64,000 nt of DNA from an uncultured Psychrobacter sp. GTDB lineage: Bacteria; Pseudomonadota; Gammaproteobacteria; Pseudomonadales; Moraxellaceae. This document shows, in pieces, positions 1 to 7,067 of the stretch (position 1 is its first letter; each line of letters begins with the position of its first letter). Below the pieces are notes generated by a model. It worked only from the letters and a program-made list of their open reading frames with translations. It was not told the DNA's origin and did not search any database. The stretch lies in assembly GCA_947501045.1 (NCBI GenBank), contig CANMUI010000006.1, positions 150,922 to 214,921 of the forward strand, given 5' to 3'. The translations under genes were made by a program, and so were the position numbers.

Positions 1-2
1 AA

Positions 3-2072
3 TATTTTGAAGTAACCGAATCAGGCGTGATAGCTGCTATACATTTAAAAGGTTCAGGAGCTGTTAAAAGTTTTTTAACTACGAATGGTAAAACAAATGA
101 ATCCGATGCTAACGGTACTAGTATAGCAAAATACATGAATATGTTCGCTCACTACGATATTCAAACTTGTTGTAAACGAAAAGTATATGTAAAGATTGTG
201 AATGCTAAAAAGGTTGGTATTCCTAACAAAGAGGTAGAAATTAGCTCTGAATATAAAGGTAAATTTAATCTAGGTAAAATAGTAGTTACTCATAAAACGG
301 ATAAAGATGGCAATTTACCCGTAATAGTCAGACATCCAAATGCAAAAATTCAGTTAAAAATAGACGGTAAACTAGTTGAAACTATAGTCCAAAAATCAGA
401 TCAGGTACAAGGGTATGAAATAGTATACCTAGGTAAACACAACTATTCGTCCGTACTATTAGAACATGAAAAATTGGAAGCTACTCAGGAAAGTACTGAT
501 AGTAACAGTAATGATGAGTCTACTAGTTCAGATCAACCAAATAAAAGCACTACTGATAACAACACAGTTGACGAAGTCACCTTCAACATAAAACTAGTAG
601 AAGGCGACACAGGTAAGCCCCTACCCAATACAACCTATCATCTTGAGTATAAAAACAACATCAAACCCCATAAAACCGACAGCTCAGGTATCGAATCAGG
701 TATAACAGCTGATATTAGCCAGTCTATCGGCGTCTATCTTGATGACGATGACGACAAAAAGCAATCCGTTTACAGCATGGCATTTCCCGTCACAGAAGAT
801 TTAAAGGGACAGACCAAAGTACTCAAAGTCCCTGTCGTTTCTTTTAGCATCAAATTTGTCGACGACAACAATCAACCCATACCGCATTACGAGTTTAAAA
901 CCCTATATCGTGGCAGACAATCTGCTATAAAAAGAGCAAACAACCAAGGTATTAGCACTATAAAAGCTCTTGTTGGTCAAAAGCTTACCGTTATCGATGG
1001 ACAAGATAGAGCGCAAACTACCGCCATCGTTAGCTATGGTTCTAAACAATGGACTATGATCATAGGCACAGACATCACTAGAGAAGATATCAGCGATGCC
1101 TCAGATATCTTAAATCAAGACACATCGACTACTCTAGAGACCAGTGAACAAGACGACACACCAAAACCTCAAACAGAGCAAGACCCTGTCCTCAAAGTAA
1201 AAAAGCCGAAGGTAACAGAGGTTGAAAAAAAGACAGAGACAGGACCAACACTTGAGGTTGCCTCAGATGAAGCTAAAATCACCATAAAGTTCATTGATGA
1301 AGCAACGAATAAGTCACTATCAGGGCTTTCATATATTACTCAGTCTACTAAATATGGTAAGAACACTTCTGTGACAGGAAATGATGGTACTAGAGGTAGA
1401 ACACACGATTCGCTAGTAGGTGTTGATATAACCGTATTGGTGTATGAAGATGGTAAGGAAGTTGAAAAAGATGTCATTACAGCAAGTGCTGATCGGAATG
1501 GTATTCCTTATGTTTATAAGGCTAAGAAGCCTGAGACAACATGGTGTAATCCATTAGATAGCTGCATAGTTAGAACTGCTCGTTTAGCATCAAGAAAATC
1601 TGCTACATACGGAAAGGTTAGAAACGGTGGTACACGAAACCACCAAGGTGTAGATTTTCGTGCAGTTCCTGGCGTACCTATCAAAGCGGTTGCTGAAGGA
1701 AAAGTTATTGTAATTAATGAATCTTATAGCAGCAAATCTAATTTCGGAGCATATCTAGTATTAGAATGCGAACTTAATGCATTACCAGAGTTTCAAAGAT
1801 CTCATGCTAAAAAAAATGTTAAAGGTAATAAAGTATGGTTTTTTTATGCTCATCTTAGTCAGATCAATACCAAGTATAAGAACAAGAAAGTCTCAGCTGG
1901 TACAGTATTAGGTAAAACTGGAGCTAGCGGCAATGCTAGAGGTATGACCACTATTGCTAAGGGCGCACATTTACATTTTGAAGCTAGGCATGTCTCTACA
2001 GGTAGTCCTGGAAGAGGGTTAGTTGGTAGGTTTGATCCTCTACCATTTTTTCCAAAAATCCCTCCTGCATAG
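3..2072 (+). CDS. M23 peptidoglycan endopeptidase, 5' truncated by window edge
   Basis: The frame is open to the left edge, so the true start lies outside the window; the first usable GTG is at 27 but nothing marks it as the start. Counting from that codon, residues about 520-675 form an M23/LytM zinc metallopeptidase domain with the HxxxD motif (H539, D543) and the HLH motif (H648, H650), so the active site looks intact. Before it are repeated beta-sandwich-like modules (about 50-115, 185-260, 270-350, 420-500) with a recurring T-D-x-x-G turn, separated by acidic Ser/Thr-rich linkers. The family cuts peptide cross-links of peptidoglycan. The modular stalk and the small lipoprotein gene just downstream suggest an exported antibacterial effector, perhaps type VI linked, but no VgrG or secretion gene is visible. 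A housekeeping cell-wall hydrolase remains possible. Confidence 0.8.
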   Translation, partial: YFEVTESGVIAAIHLKGSGAVKSFLTTNGKTNESDANGTSIAKYMNMFAHYDIQTCCKRKVYVKIVNAKKVGIPNKEVEISSEYKGKFNLGKIVVTHKTDKDGNLPVIVRHPNAKIQLKIDGKLVETIVQKSDQVQGYEIVYLGKHNYSSVLLEHEKLEATQESTDSNSNDESTSSDQPNKSTTDNNTVDEVTFNIKLVEGDTGKPLPNTTYHLEYKNNIKPHKTDSSGIESGITADISQSIGVYLDDDDDKKQSVYSMAFPVTEDLKGQTKVLKVPVVSFSIKFVDDNNQPIPHYEFKTLYRGRQSAIKRANNQGISTIKALVGQKLTVIDGQDRAQTTAIVSYGSKQWTMIIGTDITREDISDASDILNQDTSTTLETSEQDDTPKPQTEQDPVLKVKKPKVTEVEKKTETGPTLEVASDEAKITIKFIDEATNKSLSGLSYITQSTKYGKNTSVTGNDGTRGRTHDSLVGVDITVLVYEDGKEVEKDVITASADRNGIPYVYKAKKPETTWCNPLDSCIVRTARLASRKSATYGKVRNGGTRNHQGVDFRAVPGVPIKAVAEGKVIVINESYSSKSNFGAYLVLECELNALPEFQRSHAKKNVKGNKVWFFYAHLSQINTKYKNKKVSAGTVLGKTGASGNARGMTTIAKGAHLHFEARHVSTGSPGRGLVGRFDPLPFFPKIPPA

Positions 2073-2121
2073 TGGATTGAATGTATTACTAATAGCTCTT
2101 TCAAATTTCGGACAGTTAATT

Positions 2122-2799
2122 ATGCAATATAGAATCGCTTTTACAATGTTTTTTACTATACTAATTAGCGCATGTAATAATAACGCTACTACGCAAAACC
2201 CAGATGTCCAAACTACCAAAATTCAAACTGAAAAACCTTATCAGGAATCTCAAGGTGATGAAGCAAAAATTCAACAACATCCAAAAAATCAAGACACTAA
2301 ATTACCAAGTCAACAGAAGCCCCCTATTACAAATGAAGTTAAAGTAGGTGAAATTATTAGTTTGGATAGTATTAAAAGTATATCTAGTTTTGAAAATGAG
2401 CTAAAAGAAATATCAGTTGTTGAGGACTGTGGAGGCTTTCTCGCTCAAGAAGAAAGTGAATATGAAAGTATCCTTCAATATGGGAATATGGCAGTAAACG
2501 TAATGGACGATCAAGCGGTTGTATCAAAAGTCATTGGGTTTCCTGATAACTTTAAGTTTAATTACAAAGGACTTGTAGTTGACAGCAATTTCACGTCCAA
2601 GGATTTAAACTATGACGACTTTGAAATCTTTAAAAATGAACTTAATTCGTCACAAGAGATAATAGGTATTGAATTTACAGATATAGAAACAGTTTACGAC
2701 ACTTTATTTAGTTTACGGGCAAATAATAGTGATGATTTATTTTATCTATATTTTTTAAATAACAAAGCTGTTGCTTTAGAGATTATCATACAGTGTTAA
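2122..2799 (+). CDS. Small lipoprotein, possible immunity protein
   Basis: This 225-residue protein begins at the ATG at 2122, which gives a clean lipoprotein signal: a short hydrophobic stretch ending in LISAC with Cys at residue 18. The longer frame starting at 2023 would overlap the peptidase gene and bury the signal. After the Cys comes a Gln/Lys/Thr-rich linker to about residue 70, then an acidic globular part I do not recognise. The gene starts 49 bp after the M23 peptidase stop on the same strand and is equally AT-rich. A periplasm-facing lipoprotein encoded right behind a cell-wall hydrolase is the arrangement expected of an immunity protein; that role is inference from position only. 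Confidence 0.7.
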   Translation: MQYRIAFTMFFTILISACNNNATTQNPDVQTTKIQTEKPYQESQGDEAKIQQHPKNQDTKLPSQQKPPITNEVKVGEIISLDSIKSISSFENELKEISVVEDCGGFLAQEESEYESILQYGNMAVNVMDDQAVVSKVIGFPDNFKFNYKGLVVDSNFTSKDLNYDDFEIFKNELNSSQEIIGIEFTDIETVYDTLFSLRANNSDDLFYLYFLNNKAVALEIIIQC

Positions 2800-2833
2800 T
2801 TTCTAAGATAATATTGAAATAATTAAGCCTTTC

Positions 2834-2879
2834 CCCAACTTTATGTAGCTGCTTATAATCCACTAGCAGCAGAGTTGGG
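2834..2879. repeat. Nested inverted repeat
   Basis: An outer CCCAACT/AGTTGGG pair (2834-2840, 2873-2879) encloses an inner GCTGCT/AGCAGC pair (2848-2853, 2865-2870). It follows the lipoprotein stop but lacks a T-run, so it is not a convincing terminator. The rest of the 345-bp gap to the next gene holds the decayed coding fragment described separately. Confidence 0.4.
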
Positions 2880-3059
2880 TTGGCGTATACCAATAGTCAC
2901 TTTTTGTATCCCTCTCAAAGTTGCCCCTTAGATATTGAGCATTGTCCACTGGCTGAACCTAATACCCATTTTTTAATGATTGAGCCTGCTAGTACTGCTC
3001 ATCCTGGTAGCTTGAATAGTGAAGCCAAAGTAGCCTTTGAAGATCAACATTGGATTTGA
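2859..3059 (+). pseudogene. Decayed coding remnant, unknown family
   Basis: Between 2859 and the TGA at 3057-3059 a frame without a start codon encodes protein-like sequence, including CPLDIEHCPLAEPNTHFLMI and ending FEDQHWI. Just upstream, another frame reads AAYNPLAAELGWRIP before it stops, as if one gene had suffered a frameshift near 2890. There is no ATG or ribosome site, and the reading is too short for a domain call. Its position behind the peptidase/lipoprotein pair suggests debris of a related accessory gene. Confidence 0.35.
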
Positions 3060-3144
3060 ATATTTTGAAAAAAAGGGGTTGGTTGAACGATTAACTATAT
3101 TAAGTGGGCATAAATAGTGCATGTTTTTTACTACAATCATTTGA

Positions 3145-5640
3145 TTGTTTTCTGAATTGTTTTCTTACTTTCAGCATTATTTAGAATGGATTTTATCACT
3201 GATGAAGAATTTTATTGCAGACGTAAAGGCACTTTTTAGACAAAAGTATAATGCCGACACTCAAAGTAATAAAAGAGCGAAGCCCACTTTCATAGACTTG
3301 CCCCCTGATATCAAGCCTGACAACTTTCATAGCCTGCACAATCCATCGCATAGCTCGCATAACCTACATAGAAATAGTCGCTCTATTCAAAATGATGATA
3401 CCGATGAGTTTGCGTCATTTATCATCTCATCTGCTAAATCTGATACTTCGAGTACTTCATCCAATAAACAGCTAGGACGCTGGGTCAAAGAAAACGAACC
3501 TTTGAATATTAATGGCCGTTCTATTGAGCGCGGTTTTTATTACCTTGGCGGCCAGCTCAAAATGCTAACGGGGTTCGGCTGTGAGCCTGCGCTGGTTGAT
3601 GACAGCTTACCTGCCAGTTCTCCAAACGTTATTCATAGTCTCTCGCAAATTTATCATGATGAGTCGCTTGGCTATTGGCCAAGTTTTGAGCGTTTGTCTG
3701 CAAAGTGCCGAGGCGCTTATCTTGATTGGCTCGCCTCAGAGCGTTCGCATCCGAGTACATCTATAGGCTATGTATTCATTTATTTTAGCGGTTTTGAGCG
3801 GCGTATTATTGAGCATATTAATGATGATGTCGTCTCTGACACTGAGTTTATCGCTATTTATGAAGAGGTTATGAGGCTTAATCGCATCTACGGCAGTCAG
3901 TCTGCTTCGTTTGATAGTTATTCAGCGCATTTTTTAGCCTTTATGATGCTCATCCGCTCATTATTATTTGAAGATAAAGCGCAAACGGGACATTTATCGC
4001 CACCGCCAGTAACCAGTCAAAACCTAAACTTTAAGATGCGTTTGGCAAAGGCAGTGGCGCTGCAAAAGCCTATTCCAGCGCCATTAGCGTGGGAGTGGTT
4101 GGTATATTCCAATGAATACAACTTTAAAACGCCTGCCAAGCGCTGTGAAGAGACGTTCAAAGATTTGTTCGAAATCCTTTACCATGATGCCTATCCAAAC
4201 GGCTTTAGGGTTCCTGCTAATAAGACTCGGCTCAAGCTCAGCTATAACGCTGCCAGTCGTTCTATCGTTAGTGTAGAGCTTACGCTTGATGACCTGCCAG
4301 ACCCAAGCGTGCTGCGGGCACCTATCAAAAAATTGATAACTATCGCTGAGCAGGGCAACGACGCTTTGGATGCTTACAGTCGTTATTTGGGCAAGGAGGG
4401 CAGCTCGGCTGATGATATTGCTGCCATTATGTTATTGCCAAAACCTTTACTTCATAGCACCCATCATCCTGTCGTTGAACAATTTAAAAATTGGGCTGAG
4501 TCTGTTATAGCAAACGACGAAGGGCTGACCACGACTAAAGCGCTATGGGAATATTTAGACGAATCTCCGCTACAAGCCGCTGGCAAAACACTGAATAAAA
4601 AGCAAAACGAGCTGATTATTAATTTAGTAGAGCTGGCGGGTTTCGGTGTGGCACCCGACGAGCGCTATCATCAGACGCGATTGCAATCGGACGGTTATGC
4701 CGTGCTGTTTGCTGGTGGGCATAGCGCCGATGGTGAAGACTTTAAGCCCAGCTCATCATTTAATCAAGTCAGCTTGGCGATGAGATTGGGCGCCATGGTA
4801 GCGACTATCAATGGCTATGTTGATAAAAGGGAGGTTGATACGCTATTGACGCTGCTCAATCAAGACAGTCAGCTGACCCCTACAGAGAAAGATTCACTGA
4901 CCGCTTATTTGCTATGGCAATTAAATACCCCTGCCAATATGGCAGGTCTAAAGGCGACCTTGGCAACGCTTGACGAGCACTATATTGGCTTTATCAGCCG
5001 TTTTATCATTACCGTGGCTTTAGCAAATGGCAATATTGAACCTAGTCAAATCAAACAAATCGAAAAGTTATATCAGGCTTTAGGTCTGGATAAATCGTTA
5101 GTGACTAGTGATATTCATCAGCTGACGACCAATAAAAAGGCAAAGACAAGCACAAATAATGCACCGCAAACTAAGAAGAATAACAGTCAAAGCAGTCCTT
5201 CATTTAGTTTTGATGCCGAACTATTAGCGCTACACGAACGCGAGACAGCAGTGGCTAAAGCGATGCTAAGCAGCATTTTCGCCGTAGATGATGAAGTATC
5301 TGAGAATGAAGCAGAAGAAAACGAAGCCTTAGCGGAGAGCGATAAGACGGCGACTGATTGCCAAAGTAATGCGCCTATAGAAAAGGTAGATAGTGAGGCG
5401 ATTATAAACGGACTAGATAGCAGTCATAGTCAATTGTATCAAGCGCTTATCAGTGCTGAGGTATGGCAACGTGAAGCGGTCAACGAGTTATGCGAATCGT
5501 TAAATTTGATGATAAATGGCGCTATTGAGACCATTAACGACTGGGCATATGACCACGTTGATGCGCCTGTACTAGAAGATGATGATGAAGTTATCGTTGA
5601 TTTTGAGATTGTCGAAGAATTAAAAGCTTTGCATTCATAA
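3145..5640 (+). CDS. TerB_N/TerB/TerB_C domain protein
   Basis: First gene of a three-gene operon. The start is uncertain: TTG at 3145 directly follows an in-frame TGA, and the first ATG is at 3202; neither has a good ribosome site. After a Ser/His-rich low-complexity stretch, residues about 105-315 resemble TerB_N (LGRWVKENEPL, then a GFYYLGGQL turn). Residues about 540-665 resemble the helical TerB domain with an acidic GYVDKREVD segment, and about 690-830 the acidic TerB_C domain. TerB modules are known from tellurite/stress systems that Aravind and colleagues linked to DNA processing and phage defence. The following genes encode a BrxD-like ATPase and an Lhr-like helicase, so this is probably the sensor or scaffold of that complex. 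No membrane segment is evident beyond the amphipathic first 30 residues. Confidence 0.75.
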   Translation: MFSELFSYFQHYLEWILSLMKNFIADVKALFRQKYNADTQSNKRAKPTFIDLPPDIKPDNFHSLHNPSHSSHNLHRNSRSIQNDDTDEFASFIISSAKSDTSSTSSNKQLGRWVKENEPLNINGRSIERGFYYLGGQLKMLTGFGCEPALVDDSLPASSPNVIHSLSQIYHDESLGYWPSFERLSAKCRGAYLDWLASERSHPSTSIGYVFIYFSGFERRIIEHINDDVVSDTEFIAIYEEVMRLNRIYGSQSASFDSYSAHFLAFMMLIRSLLFEDKAQTGHLSPPPVTSQNLNFKMRLAKAVALQKPIPAPLAWEWLVYSNEYNFKTPAKRCEETFKDLFEILYHDAYPNGFRVPANKTRLKLSYNAASRSIVSVELTLDDLPDPSVLRAPIKKLITIAEQGNDALDAYSRYLGKEGSSADDIAAIMLLPKPLLHSTHHPVVEQFKNWAESVIANDEGLTTTKALWEYLDESPLQAAGKTLNKKQNELIINLVELAGFGVAPDERYHQTRLQSDGYAVLFAGGHSADGEDFKPSSSFNQVSLAMRLGAMVATINGYVDKREVDTLLTLLNQDSQLTPTEKDSLTAYLLWQLNTPANMAGLKATLATLDEHYIGFISRFIITVALANGNIEPSQIKQIEKLYQALGLDKSLVTSDIHQLTTNKKAKTSTNNAPQTKKNNSQSSPSFSFDAELLALHERETAVAKAMLSSIFAVDDEVSENEAEENEALAESDKTATDCQSNAPIEKVDSEAIINGLDSSHSQLYQALISAEVWQREAVNELCESLNLMINGAIETINDWAYDHVDAPVLEDDDEVIVDFEIVEELKALHS

Positions 5641-5675
5641 CAGATTAAAAATAGCACCCTAAAAAAGGAATAAAT

Positions 5676-6998
5676 ATGAGCGGTAAAAAAATCAGAGCCA
5701 AAGAGCGCGACGCAATTATTCAGTCGCTCAAGTCTGGCGTGACTCCGAAAGTGGGTATTCAGCATATCCAAGTGGGACGTATCAATGAGCTCAAAGCGCT
5801 AATAGACGATATCGAACGTGTGGCCGATGGCGGCTCCGCTTTTCAGCTGATTATTGGGGAATATGGGTCAGGCAAAACCTTCTTTTTAAGCGTGGTTCGC
5901 GCCATTGCCCTTGAGCGTAAACTGGTCACTGTTAATGCCGATTTATCGCCTGATAGACGTATCCAAGCCTCATCAGGGCAAGCGAGAAACTTATATTCTG
6001 AGCTGATGCGTAACTTATCGACGCGCAATAAGCCTGATGGTAATGGTCTTGCCAGCGTGGTTGAGCGTTTTATTACCGAAGCGCGCAAACAGGCGGACAG
6101 TAGCGGTGAAGCTATTAGTGACGTCATCCAGCATAATTTGTCTGAGTTGACCGAACTGGTAGGCGGCTATGATTTTGCCAAGGTTATCGAAGCTTATTGG
6201 CAAGGACACGAAGAAGGCAGTGACGAGTTAAAAGCCAACGCTATTCGCTGGCTGCGGGCGGAATATGCCACTAAGACCGATGCCAGACGCGACTTGGGCG
6301 TACGCACCATTATCTCTGATGCCTCTTTTTATGATTCACTAAAAATTATGAGCTTGTTTGTGCGCCAAGCGGGCTATCAAGGATTGCTGGTTAATTTGGA
6401 TGAGATGGTAAATCTGTATAAGCTCAACAGCACGCAGGCGCGACAAGGCAACTATGAGCAAATTTTGCGTATTTTAAATGATTGTTTGCAAGGCACAGCT
6501 GAGCATTTAGGGTTTTTATTAGGGGGTACGCCTGAGTTTTTACTTGACCCGCGCAAAGGTTTATATAGCTATGATGCGCTGCAAACTCGCTTAGCGGATA
6601 ACAGTTTTGCTAAGCAAGCAGGGGTGATTGATTATTCCTCTCCTGCGCTGCATTTAGCCAGCCTAACGCCAGAGGAGCTGTATATCTTGCTTAAAAACTT
6701 ACGCCATGTTTATGCAGGCGGCGACGAGTCTGCATATCTAGTGCCCGATGAATCGTTACAAGCTTTTTTGCAACATTGTAGCCAAACGATTGGCGATGCT
6801 TATTTTAGAACGCCGCGCAATACTATTAAAGCATTCTTGGATATGCTGGCGGTCATCGACCAAAATCCTACTATCTCATGGAATCATTTGATTCAATCCG
6901 TAGCTATCGACCCTGAGATGCCCTCTGATATGGACATCGACATGAGCGACCTTAGTGATATGGATGAAGATGACGGACTAGCAGACTTTAGCTTATAA
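5676..6998 (+). CDS. BrxD-like P-loop ATPase (DUF2791 family)
   Basis: A 440-residue ATPase starting at an ATG preceded by AAAAAAGGA. It has a Walker A motif GEYGSGKT at residues 61-68 and a Walker B ending in LDEM (D242, E243), the layout of the DUF2791 family that includes BrxD of type 2 BREX. An N-terminal KERDAIIQSLKSGVTP segment is also typical of that family. The C-terminus is an Asp/Met-rich acidic tail. The gene lies 35 bp after the TerB gene and 56 bp before the helicase. In type 2 BREX, BrxD is encoded next to the helicase BrxHI, and the same pairing is kept here without PglX, PglZ or PglW. The family assignment is confident; the exact biochemical role is not established. Confidence 0.85.
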   Translation: MSGKKIRAKERDAIIQSLKSGVTPKVGIQHIQVGRINELKALIDDIERVADGGSAFQLIIGEYGSGKTFFLSVVRAIALERKLVTVNADLSPDRRIQASSGQARNLYSELMRNLSTRNKPDGNGLASVVERFITEARKQADSSGEAISDVIQHNLSELTELVGGYDFAKVIEAYWQGHEEGSDELKANAIRWLRAEYATKTDARRDLGVRTIISDASFYDSLKIMSLFVRQAGYQGLLVNLDEMVNLYKLNSTQARQGNYEQILRILNDCLQGTAEHLGFLLGGTPEFLLDPRKGLYSYDALQTRLADNSFAKQAGVIDYSSPALHLASLTPEELYILLKNLRHVYAGGDESAYLVPDESLQAFLQHCSQTIGDAYFRTPRNTIKAFLDMLAVIDQNPTISWNHLIQSVAIDPEMPSDMDIDMSDLSDMDEDDGLADFSL

Positions 6999-7011
6999 GA
7001 AGGATGCCTAT

Positions 7012-7067
7012 TTTGAGAAATTCGCTTTGAGAAATTCGCTTTGAGAGGTTTGCTTTGAGAGACGCCC
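7012..7067 (+). repeat. 14-bp tandem repeat at helicase start
   Basis: Four units of TTTGAGAAATTCGC or variants lie at 7012-7025, 7026-7039, 7040-7053 and 7054-7067. The first two are identical, the third is TTTGAGAGGTTTGC and the fourth enters the helicase gene. Each unit carries a TTG; starts in units 1-3 run into a TGA in the next unit, and only the fourth TTG (7055) opens the long frame. Unit 3 supplies GAGAGG (7043-7048) as a ribosome site six bases before that TTG. Confidence 0.85.

Noticed and set aside
5439..5771. Minus-strand open frame of about 110 codons across the TerB/ATPase junction
   Set aside because: Low-complexity Ser-rich translation antisense to real coding sequence; shadow of the acidic C-terminus of the TerB protein.
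7004..7030. ATG at 7004 as the helicase start, directly behind AAGAAGG
   Set aside because: The frame stops at 7028-7030 inside the tandem repeat, and the ribosome site has no spacing to this ATG.
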